NCBI RefSeq assembly: GCF_000090795.2
Contig: NW_003546250.1
Location: forward strand, 366,297-430,296
Direction: 5' to 3'
Origin: Amphimedon queenslandica
Lineage: Eukaryota; Porifera; Demospongiae; Haplosclerida; Niphatidae
DNA: 64,000 nt
Under the pieces are notes generated by a model. That model ran no database searches, had not been told where the DNA came from, and worked only from the letters and a program-made list of their open reading frames with translations. A program made the translations under genes and the position numbers. Positions 12,789-24,186 of the stretch are shown in pieces (position 1 is the stretch's first letter; each line of letters starts with the position of its first letter).

Positions 12789-14191
12789 TCAGGTATCATA
12801 AACCAGTTTTACTGCCGAGAGGAGCGATTCTGGTGTAGCTATTAACAAGTACGTGAACAAGAGTCGACTGTCAATGTCACTGTTGAGATACGAATGAGGC
12901 TGTCCCTTTAATGATGGCCGTAGGTAAAAGGAACATATTTCTGATACGAGCCATTCCTGGCAGTCAGTGATTGTCGTACATTCTCCCTCTGGCGGCCCAA
13001 ATAGCAACAGGAAGCAACAGAGTGCCGACTGTAGGGACGTGGGTCTCTCCTCCTGACCCAAAGTAAGTACCTTCTTCACTAGGGTTCTAAGTCTCGGCGA
13101 GAAACAGTTCAACTCTGGGATATTCTCAGCTGTCGTTAGCAGAGGCTCCGGGCTTTCGTTAAAAACCTCTGTGAAGAACCTTGCGACTGTAAAAGCATTG
13201 GAGCTCTTTAGAAACAGGGAGAGAGGCGGGACTTCGGAAAGCAGGAGTGACGAGCAGTCCCTAAGGTATGCAAGCTCTGGTGAAAACCCTAACAAGGTTT
13301 TAGGCGAGTACTCACAAAAGAGATCCTGGAGGTGACTCGAGTCCTTACCATTGATACTCAAGGAATGGCTCAACCCAATCAACACTAAATGATGACGGGC
13401 ATCAAATAGAATATCACTTGGAGACAAGTGTGTCACAATGATGCCATATTGGTCCAAATGGGAGAGGGTAAGAAACAACTGAGTCAGTAGCAATACTGCC
13501 GTCCGTTCCTTGAAACCATAAGGTGCTACAGGCTGTAACTGTTGTTTAGTGGAGAGATAAGACTGAAACGAAGAATAACTATCTGCAAGAAACAACAGGT
13601 GGACTTCGGGCGCCATCTTGAGCGATATGTGGCTCTCGTCCGGACAAAAGTTTCTCGTGAATCGTTCAAAGGGTCTTGAGTGTGCGGGACAGTAGTGTAG
13701 TAGACGAGGTATGTTTGGGTGTGGCGGTAGTGAGGTAAGGATTGAAGGCTCAGTGCAGTCTGTCTTCATGTAGGATCGCGAGTGGTAGAGTTCTGACACG
13801 TCTTTATCCCCGAGGTCAAATATTTTAGTAATTACCTGCAAGCATAAATAAATTAATGACAGGTTACAGCTGGTAATTTTGTACAGGGGCGTAATTTGAC
13901 AAATAATTATTGCTACTTTTTGGTGATTTTTGATTTCGCAGGTTTGCGTTCATATACCAGTAATGGCTTAATTTTGTTAAATGACTATACAACAACAAGT
14001 TTACCAAAATTTTCCTGCTCCAAAATTACCAGCTAACTATGGTATATACATGTACATGTACACACCACAATGTATTGGTAACACCATATCAATGAATGAG
14101 CAATGTTGGGAGTATCAGTGGTTAGAGTAACAAGGAGGATAAAGGAGACAGAACAAAGGCTACAACAAATTGAATGCATGTATACACTTTG

Positions 14192-14222
<31 letters not shown>

Positions 14223-15667
14223 TAAATAGGTTGACACAAATTCTTCACACTACACAGAGCATGTAATAAGAAGTGGTATTTCATACTTATTGATTCACTC
14301 CATGCTATAGCATGCTCTGGATACTATATTCATACTATGAGTAGTCTCCACCCAAGGTAGACAACCGACCACATGAAATAATGCATGATCTTATGTTGTT
14401 TATTTTGGTACAGGAAGAGATGCCTGTTCTTTCCAAATATGGTCATAAGGGAGACCACCTTCTCAACAAATATTTGACAACTAAGAGCTAAAGCATTCTG
14501 GTAGTACATAGTGCAGGAATAATGCAACCACATAACTTATAAATGCTACATGTATACAGTATTGCAGTACATGCATGATGAGTATAGATGAGTTTACTAT
14601 TATACACAATTATAGAGTGGATGTATAATGTCTGTATTATATTGGAGTGTCTCTTGCAAGGGTATAATAGCAGAGTTTAGATTAATAATTACACATACAA
14701 CTCACTCTTAGTAAAACTGCTCTATTTTGTAATGACTTCTCGCTGGAGGCTTGAGGATGAAGTTTGACTTTAAAAACCATCTCGGCGTAATTTGGAGTTG
14801 GGCTGCCATGAGCTACGCTAATAGGACTACCAGCTGTCGTCTCGTTTGAAAGTATTTCATAATCACAGCCCCAGACGTACTCAATGGCTGAATCAAGATG
14901 TCTGCTAGTTTCCTTCAACCTTTTGCTACAAAACTCCCCGGTGAGACTGCAAAGTGATTCATATTCTTTAGTATCGAAGCCAAGGTCATTATGAACTGAG
15001 CTCAATAGCGAGGCAACATGAACAGAGTCTAATCCACCGCCATATTGAACAGAGACCGTCTCGTTTAGATGATGGATCATGTTTTGGACGCGGAGTTTTG
15101 GAGCCGAGAGACGAGAAGCAGGAGGAAGGGAGAGGGCAGAGGTGGAGTCACATTCAATCTCATTAGGAGAGTGGTGAATCAAGGAGTGCAAGTGGAGGGG
15201 GTCTTCCGAGAAAGGGAGGGAAGCTCCGAAATCATGATACGTCTGGGTCCTACGAGGATCTGATATGAGCGTTTGAGTTGGTAGTATGAGTTGAGAGTCG
15301 TGCGACATGTTGGCAAGGCTTGATCTCTGAGGAGAGGTCCTGGTCTGTGCTTGTAACAAGAGAGACGTGGGTGAAGGAGACTTACCCCTCCCGTTGCTGC
15401 TCCCATACGTAATCGGTTGCTCCCTCAGGTTGGCATAGCAACGAGAAGGCTCCGCCCCAGAGAAACTATAAGTTCTGGAAACATCTGTTTTTCGTTTTGG
15501 ACCATAGCTGGCTCCGCCCACAGAGCTGTCATCACGACTACCGTTAGCGTAGGGATAGAGGAGTTGTCTTGGCGGTGTTAGACGTGTGTTGGTTGTCTCT
15601 GTTGAGGAGGAGCGTATCCTCGAGGAAGAAGATAGGCCAGACACTCTCTGATGTACATGTACGTGTC
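12789..15667 (-). CDS. PEAK/PRAG-family (NKF3) pseudokinase, 5' end missing
   Basis: Two exons join in phase, 14706-15667 and 12789-13835, giving the last 669 residues. The upstream exon is partial: it opens at an acceptor (phase 1) and no convincing first exon was found up to 18800. The N-terminal 200 residues are serine-rich and disordered with tyrosines that could be docking sites. A helical stretch (RVQNMIHHLNETVSV to SAIEYVWGCDYEIL) precedes a kinase-like fold. Kinase hallmarks are lost: no glycine loop, HRD reads VTHLSPSDI, and DFG reads IGLSHS. The C-terminal part (FSPRLRTLVKKVL, CCFLLLFGP, LLFTYLLIATPESLL) aligns from memory with the end of PRAG1/PEAK1, including the post-kinase helices that dimerise these scaffolds. 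PINK1 also has a C-terminal helical extension and was the alternative considered. PEAK proteins are catalytically dead scaffolds in Src/Grb2 signalling. Confidence 0.62.
13862..14042. mobile_element. Small inverted-repeat element of family E
   Basis: The ends are TACAGCTGGTAATTTTG and, inverted, TAGTTAGCTGGTAATTTTGG, with TA at both edges. Related copies lie at 58058 and 60899. It sits in the pseudokinase intron. Confidence 0.6.
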
Positions 15668-15747
15668 CTAAATAAAGAAAAGGTTTAGTTATAGGCAAAA
15701 ATGACAGGACAATAGAATAAATAAAAATACATGTAACAAAATAGAGA

Positions 15748-15785
<38 letters not shown>

Positions 15786-16171
15786 GAAGAGAAAGCATGT
15801 ACATATACATATAAGTGAAGTCAAACTATCATATTTCAGGGTAGTTTATGCATGCGAGCAGTTTACCATTACCGTTCAACAATATTCATTATAATACCCG
15901 AGATAGAGAGGTCTATAGTCCTCTATCTATTAGTACATGCATTGTGTACCTATCTGTATGTAAACTTTCTTTGGTGAGGCCACCTATTGGATATACAAGG
16001 GGAAATTTCCTTTCTGCCCTGATAAGGTATCTTGTGTTAAGCTACATAGGAATTTATTGATAGACATATACACAGTCCAATACAGTATAGTACATACAAA
16101 CACGCCTTTGTACTATAACACACGCAATGTACATGAAAGAGAGAAAGAAGAGGAAGGGAGAGAGAGGGGGA

Positions 16172-16207
<36 letters not shown>

Positions 16208-18800
16208 GAAGGAGAGAGAGAGAGAGAGAGGGAGGGAGAGAGAAGGAATGAGAGAAGACAGAACAAATGTGTAATTACTATGATGTAAGTTTGCCCCAAT
16301 AAGTCACCAATAATTAATAATGTATGTGAACCAATCTCTCATAAATGGATATGGTGTAGGCTGTAGTTCAAAGCATAATGATTCTTTGATCCACCCTGAC
16401 ATATAATGATATACACACACTCATTACTGTACGCACATATGCACAATACAATATGTCACAGATTCACTTTTAGTTCTTGTTTTATGTCTCCCAAGACAAA
16501 CTGTGTACAGTGACTGAGTAGCTCTTACATGCACCAGCAGTAAGTAGCAGCTACATAATGTCTTTTAATTCTGAGAAAGACGCATAATACTACCTTTATC
16601 TTTATAACCAATGCAGAGACTACAGATTTTATATAATCCATGCACAAATGCTGTAAGGTGAAGGAATGCTTCCATGTATGAAGGATTGCATGTATTGCAG
16701 ACTGTCTGGCAGTGATATCTTAAACTTACTATATCTATCAAATTGACCATGGAATTGACTAATTGTATAATAATTTGGCAGCCTTGCATAAAAAGCATCA
16801 TATATACATTGCACAATAAATACTGTGTTAGTTGCAACTAAGAGTTTAATGCAATTAAGTACTGAGAGGCTACAAAAGGGAGTTACCAAGGGACATAGCA
16901 CCAGGTCTAATTATATGTCCACCAATAAATGATTTGGTTTATGATATTAAGAGTGATGTACGTACTTGTTTACAGAAAAAGCGAGCGAGAGAGAGTGCGT
17001 GAGCGAAAGAGACAGAGAAGGGTTAGTCCTGATAATGCTCAGCCAATACTTGTTTGTTTGTATATATAATGTTAAACAACACTGGTGAACTTTCAGTGTC
17101 CATTGAAAAGAAGAGAATGAGAGGGGCAAAGCTCCACGAATGGTAGAGCCCAATTCATAAAAGTATCATTATTTGAGCAAGCTTTGAATGAGTTCTCTCC
17201 CTCTCTCTCTCTCTCTTTAAGAATAACTTGTAGATATTTCAGCACAGTAAGAACATTAGTGTTGATCTTATAAAGGTACATGCATATGTATGTCATCATT
17301 ATGTGCTTCTTCCCTGTGTCTTAAGTATTAAAGCAGTTCGCAGACACGTAACACTCAAACTAGCTGTAGGCCAGTGATGTTACACAAAACCTACACTTTC
17401 ACATAACTCAAAATGCAGCAAGTCATTTTTTCTTTTATTACTCCCTTCCTTCTTAAACAGTATATGCTGGACTGTTAATATTATATAAATAGATTGGATT
17501 AACTGGTTGTATGGGCTCTATAAATGTAATCAGACTCATCTTAAACCACATTGAAGCATGAGACCATGCAGTCAAAAAAACCATAACACAAATAGACAAG
17601 CCTCCATTCTCATTGATGAGCGCTTTGAGCTGTAACATACAAGTACATGTACATGTATGTACACAGGCCATACATGTACATGTACTTAAGATACATGTAT
17701 AGCTGCTCCCTACTTGTGTCCTTTCTTTTTTTATTAATATTTCCATGGGAAGCTTATTGTTACAAGAGTGTAGTGGCAGAGATAAAAACCAGCGATAAGG
17801 TTACAAAATATGGTGGGCATATAGTGGCCTGTCTGTGAACTCATAGAAATTCATATACACACATACTCTGTATTGATTGAGCTAGTATTAGTCCCCGTTA
17901 TAATAATTGTGTATAATGTTTAATATGTGGAGAGCAGGTGGCCCTATCTCTCCCTCTCGTGTGTTTATAGTGTGGAGATTGAGCGGTTATTTCCCTACCA
18001 TAACCACACTCTCTCAATACATTGTACATACAAATGTATTATAAGTCTGTTTGGAATGGCGCTATTCGGTTATTGGCCATACATCAACCAAGTGGGAGCG
18101 CCGGAAATTTGAGAGAAAGAGAGAAAGAGGGGGAGGCAGTAACGATACTGATCAGGTGTAAATACCACCGCTAGTGAAGCAGCTGATAACATGAAAAAAA
18201 TCCCCCACTCTCTACAGTACACTTGAACTCTCCTTGATGGCATACCAGATTACTGGTGTCACATAACCCTAGGGGACAGGGTCCTGCTAACACTTGATTA
18301 TTAACAGTCTGAATGTCTATACTCCATGATACTTTCCCCTTGCACTGGGTGGAGTCATAGTCCCTTAATTACGTGTACCTGCCCACTATAACTGCACGTG
18401 CACATACTGAAACTAAAGGGGCTGTATCTTCCCCAGAAGAAGCCAGCCTCTTTTCTTATATCATATACCTCCAGCAACAGTACTAGAAAACACTACACAG
18501 TACAGTGGACATGTTAGGATTGGAATCTAGATCATCAAAGATATAGAAAAACTTTGAAAGAGAAGAGATCGCCACTAAACCAGGAAATAGAAAGCTCACA
18601 CAGAGAGGAGAGGCTATAATCAAGCTTTTGTACAAACACAAATATATACACAACCACGCCCTCGTCCTTTTTGTATGTTTACTAGCTCCAATGGTCTCCA
18701 TAAAATGGCGGCTACCTCTTCGTCATAAATAATAATTATTCGGTTGTGGGTTAAATTAAAACCCGAGACAGCTGCATGGTTATTAATACATTAATGAGAG
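15668..18800. other. Unassigned 3.1-kb region upstream of the pseudokinase exon
   Basis: This stretch must contain the missing 5' exon(s) and promoter of the pseudokinase gene. One weak candidate is an ATG at 18701 on the minus strand (METIGASKHTK, in a good initiation context GCCGCCATTTTATGG), but no donor in it gives the required phase without a stop. GA-rich tracts lie at about 15746-15787 and 16139-16255 and a CT tract at 17197-17216. Several ACATGTAC clusters occur near 17640. No other coding signal was seen. Confidence 0.45.
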
Positions 18801-19142
18801 GAGAAATGGTATGATAGTTGACCCCATTTTGAAAGCAGAATATAGCCACTGTGGTGGAGTAATCTATACACAGACAACTGATGCTCCCAACTGTACCATA
18901 ATAGGCAAGAAATTCTAGCCCTTTCCCAAATTTTGGGACTCAAATAATATATTTTAGGATTATAATGAATGCATTAGGAAGGAGTGCCAAATACAAGCCG
19001 ACACATAATATGTCATTATTACAATGAAATGAGTATCTCTTCAATGCACACGTGTACACATACATATCTCACTTCTCTTCCCTTTTATACAAGCGATACA
19101 TAATGTATGCGTACTTTATATGTACATGTACATGTATATACT

Positions 19143-19219
19143 TTATAGCATACTAGTTGAATGCATTACTTTTATGTACTGTACATGTAATACATACAGT
19201 TTTTCAATGCCTAAGCAAC

Positions 19220-19252
<33 letters not shown>

Positions 19253-19805
19253 AATACTACACACCATATGGCCTTACTACTATTAGCTAACCTTTGTCAA
19301 AGACCTCAAATAACTTGTGCAAGTCCGTTTGGTTCGTATATCGTCCAGCTTCAAGTGGCGTCTCTCCTTTGCTGTTTCTTGCCTTGTAATTTGCTCCGGC
19401 GTTTAACAGGAGCTTAATGCACTCAACGTGTCCCCTCATGGAGGCAATGTGAAGAGGTGTGTCACCGTCACAGTTAGGCTGATCTAGATTACACCCTCCC
19501 CATATGAATTCTTGGACGATCTCCTTATTCCCACGGCTACAGGCCTCATGTAGGGGGTAATACTCGTATACCATGTGACGATAAGGGTCGGCCTTTTTGT
19601 GGAGCAGAAATCGACAGACGGAGGGCTGGCCAACCTTTACTGCCCAATACAGTGGGGTTATAATGTAGGGCTTGCCGTCCTCTGACTGATATGGAATCTC
19701 TGTATTGACTGAGTACTGGTTCGTACTTAGGAGGCGCTCTAGACTTGGGATGTCCGCGTCTCTTATTGCTTCAAGAAGCGGCTCGTATCCAGCCCGTAGG
19801 GTCAT
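19143..19805 (-). CDS. Ankyrin-repeat protein
   Basis: Exon 1 is 19292-19805 and encodes 171 residues from the ATG at 19805. At least four ankyrin repeats are visible: the first begins YEPLLEAIRDADIPSLERLL, followed by ITPLYWAVKVGQPSVCRFLL, YYPLHEACSRGNKEIVQEFI and DTPLHIASMRGHVECIKLLL, with a last partial GETPLEAGRYTNQTDLHKLF. The donor after GACAAAG at 19291 is good, so the protein continues. A tentative last exon at 19143-19210 would add GIEKLYVLHVQYIKVM and a stop, but it is short and unsupported by homology. No SOCS box, DEATH or kinase domain was seen. Ankyrin repeats bind proteins; no specific function can be given. The gene is divergent from USP40 with 844 bp between starts. Confidence 0.75.
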
Positions 19806-20649
19806 ACTGAACGTTGATAAGTATAATAGTCACTTGTTGTAGTCTGGAGGCAGAGAGAGTGAGAAAACAGATGAAGAAATACAAAAACCAGCAGTATTGA
19901 TGGGAAATGGCAAAGCGACAAGGATACCTTGTATTTTATGATAGCAGGCCTTTGTCGACTCGCTTACCTAGTTATTTTTGGTCAAGGAATTTAAACCAAG
20001 AGGCATAATGAACTTTAAATCAACCTTCGAACCAAGGGGAAGCTCTGGGCTATACACTCTCTTAAGACTACACACACACCGAGAGACGGCCGAGAGGGAG
20101 TTGTTTTATTAGTAAATGATATATTGCTTTGTGTGTTATATGTTTATGTACAAAAGGGTTATTACCCCCAATGGCCTTTAACTTATAGTTGCAGGGAGAT
20201 CCCGGCCAGACATCAAGAAGGAGTCACGCGATTAAAATTTTATGGGTGCGTGACAGCGAATTTTGCGTGGGAGTATATTAGTGATATCCAAAAGCTTTTG
20301 TGGGGATATTCTGCTCCTTGATATTGCAAAATTTGGTAATTTTCACCTAGAAGTGTGACATTGCAAGAAAAAACTGAGAAAAAATATGAAAAATGAGAGA
20401 AATATCTGCAGCTACATGATAATAATAAAAAAACGAACTCCACCCCTTTTTCATTTTGACTTTTTGCTTTCAAAATACCATCTATGGTATGGACTGTAAG
20501 ACAATAGTTCTTTTAAAAAAGTAGCTACTTCAAAATCATGGAAAATCATAGTTATATGGACGATTTCGGTAAATTAAAACACGTGTTAATTAATTGGTTA
20601 ATTATTCATCCTAAGGGGGCGTGCACCCTATTAGGGCGTGGTCAGGACA
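19806..20649. other. Divergent intergenic region between the ankyrin gene and USP40
   Basis: No coding exon was seen. It should contain both promoters. The 70 bp before the USP40 ATG include GC-richer patches (AAGGGGGCGTGCACCC and TTAGGGCGTGG) that stand out from the AT-rich surroundings. Regulatory assignment is inference from position. Confidence 0.5.
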
Positions 20650-21547
20650 ATGCTGGCTGGTCTGTTTGATGAAGATGCAGCTCTAGCTGAAGAAGGAGGG
20701 GGAGGAGGACAAGGGGGACAACAGGGGATACCCAGGCCCCTCCCACCAAGGAACAGAACCAAGTTGTGTGGATTAAGCAATCTTGGTGCAACCTGCTACA
20801 TGAACGCTCTCCTTCAAACTTTATTTTATACGCCAGAGCTGAGAGGTAGAGAGAGAGGGAGGGGGAGGATGAATATCGATTAATTTTTAGAGTCTTTGTT
20901 TTCACTGAGTCGAGAAGAGCTTGGTATTGAAGGAGAGGCTGGAATGGTACGTTAATTAAATATTAATATTATTTAATATTAATAATAATTATTATTATTG
21001 AAATGTTTAATTATCATAATTTTCATGCAAAATTTCAATTTTCCTCCCCCCGGCCCCTCAGATTAGGGATATCCCAGTTCAGTTGCAGCACCTGTTTGCT
21101 CGTATGCTGTTAGCTGATCAGGACACTGTGGGTGTGGAAGGACTTGTCTCAAGTTTTGGATGGACAAACAACGAAGTATTGGATTGAATTCTTTACTGTC
21201 TAGCTCCTACCTTTCTCCCTTCCTCTTTCTCCCTCTCTCTTTCTCTCTCCCCCGTCTCTCTCCAACAGCAAATGCAGCAGCATGACGTCCAGGAGCTAAA
21301 CAGGATCTTGTTTGATGCCATTGAATCCTCACTAGTTGGTACATCAGGAGAGCAGCTCATTGCCCAGCTCTATCATGGGACCAGTGTACAACAAGTTTGT
21401 ATATTCCTAATTGCTTAACTACGTGTAATTTGGACTTTTACCAATAAACTGAGTATTTAGTAGTATAGTCTCATAATGACATTATCCAACTGGTTATAAT
21501 GATATTTAATCTACCTCCTCTCTCTCTCTCTCTCTCTCTCTCCCTCT

Positions 21548-21634
<87 letters not shown>

Positions 21635-24154
21635 TCCCTCTCTCTCTCTCTCCCTCTCCCTCTCTCTCTCTCTCCAGGTGATTTGTGGAAGATGTGAGAA
21701 TGTGAGTGAGAGAGAAGAAGACTTTCTTGATATTCCGGTCGCTCTGACTGGGAGAGGTGATCTTGAGTCTGCTCTTAAAGAAATGTTCTGTGACGTTGAG
21801 GTTCTTGAGGGTAGCAACCAGTATCGCTGTGGGACGTGTAATTGTCTTGTAGATGCTAAAAGAGTAAGTTTTTTGTATGTACAGTAAATGGTATATTATA
21901 TTATATGAATCTCTTGAGCTTCTCTCCTTTTGGCAGCCCCCTTGAACTTGATTTATTTATTAGTTAAGTTAAATTTAGTCACATGCCCCGGCCCCCACAA
22001 GATTATATTATTATTGATTTGCCACTCCCTTTCATTGAAATCTTGATACAAAGCCATGAAATGTCAATATTTATTCTTTTATTTTGTTTCTCTCTTCCTT
22101 TCTACACTTTGTACATCTATCTTTATTGTTATGTCCTTCCTTCCTTTCTCATAGGCGGCTAAACTACGTAAACTCCCACCTGTACTCACCTTTAACCTGC
22201 TGAGGTTTCTTTATGACTTTGAGAAAGGAGAAAGATACAAGGTCACTATCATGTAGGAATTTTAGAGCAACTTTAAAAATTCATAAAAAATCCAAATGTG
22301 ATTGGAATCAACTCAAACTTTCTACACAACATAAGAACATGTATATGTATCAGAAAAAATTATATAAATGGAGAATTCTCTACTTTTCATTTTTGGCGAA
22401 ATTTGACCCAAGACCATGTACTATAGTACAGGGACTTTGACCCGATTTTAAAGCAACTTTAAAAATTTGTAAAAAAAATCCAAATGTGGTCGGAATTGGC
22501 TCAAACTTTCTACACAACATATAAACATGTATATGTATCAGGAAAAATTATTAAAATGGAGAATTCTCTCCTTTTTATTTTTGGCGAAATTCCCTGTCCA
22601 TGGTCATTCCTTTTCTCTCTCTTTTCAGGATTTATCTAGTTTTAAGTTTCCACGTTCACTTATCATGAAACCTTATCTTGAGGCAGTGAGGCCAGGAAAC
22701 CCTCAGAAAGGAGGAGGAGAAGATGAAGAGTTTATATATGATCTCTTCTCTGTTGTAATACACAGTGGGACCACACACTCGGGTCACTATGTGGCATTTA
22801 TTAGAGATATAGACAGACTAGGAGTTTGGACACAACCTGTATGTGTGCCTGCATGTATTATAGCTTAAATTCACCTCTCTCTCTTTCCCTTCTCTCTCTC
22901 TCTCTCTTTCCCTTCTCTCTTTCTCTTTCTTCCTTTTTCTCTCAGGAGAAGGAGCCTGTTTCATTACAGAAGTCCCTCTCTGCTGATGTCTTAGAGTATA
23001 ATTCTCCATTGGAGCTACTTCAAGCAATCATACCACAGTGCGGAGGAAAAGCAACCATCAACAAACTCTGCAAAGTAATGAATAATGATCAGCACACAGA
23101 CCAGCCTCTGTATAATGGACACTTTGGGTACAAGAAAGTGTCTCTGTTATACAGAGGTGTCCTTTATGTGGAGGTTATTTTATACAGTAAGGAATGTAAT
23201 TGGTACACTAGGTGCTGTCCGTTAAATGGAGGTGTACGCTATAGAGAGTGTCCATTAAGAGAGACTATATACAATTACCTGTATTGATGCTGCATGTACA
23301 TATACATGTATTCGCATGCATTGGTTTAATTTTTTGTTTTGTCAATGTTCTTTATTAAAACTTCATTATTCAATAATGATTGAGACGTTATTTCTTTGCT
23401 AATCTAATCTCCGAGTCTGCTTCTGAGTCTCTTCCTTGCCAAATTACCAGCTGCTTGCCAATAAAATTCCCTCCAGTTATACTACAGTACATGTAGGTCA
23501 ACCTTTTGTTTTGACTATCATTGGAATAATGTAATAAAAATAACGATGTACATGTACAGTATAGTCTCTCTTAATGGACACTCTCTATAGCGTACACCTC
23601 CATTTAACGGACAGCACCTAGTGTACCAATTACATTCCTTACTGTATAAAATAACCTCCACATAAAGGACACCTCTGTATAACAGAGACACTTTCTTGTA
23701 CCAAAGTGTCCATTATATAGAGGCTGATTACAATATTAGTATCATTTATTTATTTATTACATATATTTGTATTTTTAGCTACTTCAAGATCAGACTGGTG
23801 TTACTTGGAACAAAAGGTTTAAACAGCAGTACGGTCCTATTAGCAAAGTATAACCACCTCTTATGTAGTGCTTTAAAATGATTCTCTTTCCTTTTCTGTA
23901 CCCTTTCTCTCCTCTTAGTTCATAAGGCAGAACAGTGATGTATTCTCAATTGATTCTACTAATACGATCACATTAAAGAGTGAGGCCCCACCCACATCAC
24001 CCAAAAAAGACTCGGAGGAAGCCATGCAAGTCTTATCTTCTAAAGAATGTACTCCTCACAAGCTTGAGGAGAATGAGGGGGAGGTATCCGATAAAGATGT
24101 CACACCTGTTAAGAATGAGTGAGTCTTCAATAATTAATATCACTTGTAATAGCT

Positions 24155-24186
<32 letters not shown>

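Noticed and set aside
12789-13835. Pseudokinase as PINK1
   Set aside because: Spacing and some C-terminal features fit PINK1, but the residues around FSPRLRTLV, FLLLFGP and the final helix fit PRAG1/PEAK1 better, and the catalytic motifs are absent, unlike PINK1.
18483-18701. First exon of the pseudokinase starting METIGASKHTK
   Set aside because: Good initiation context, but no donor gives the needed phase without making a stop, and the rest of the frame looks non-coding.
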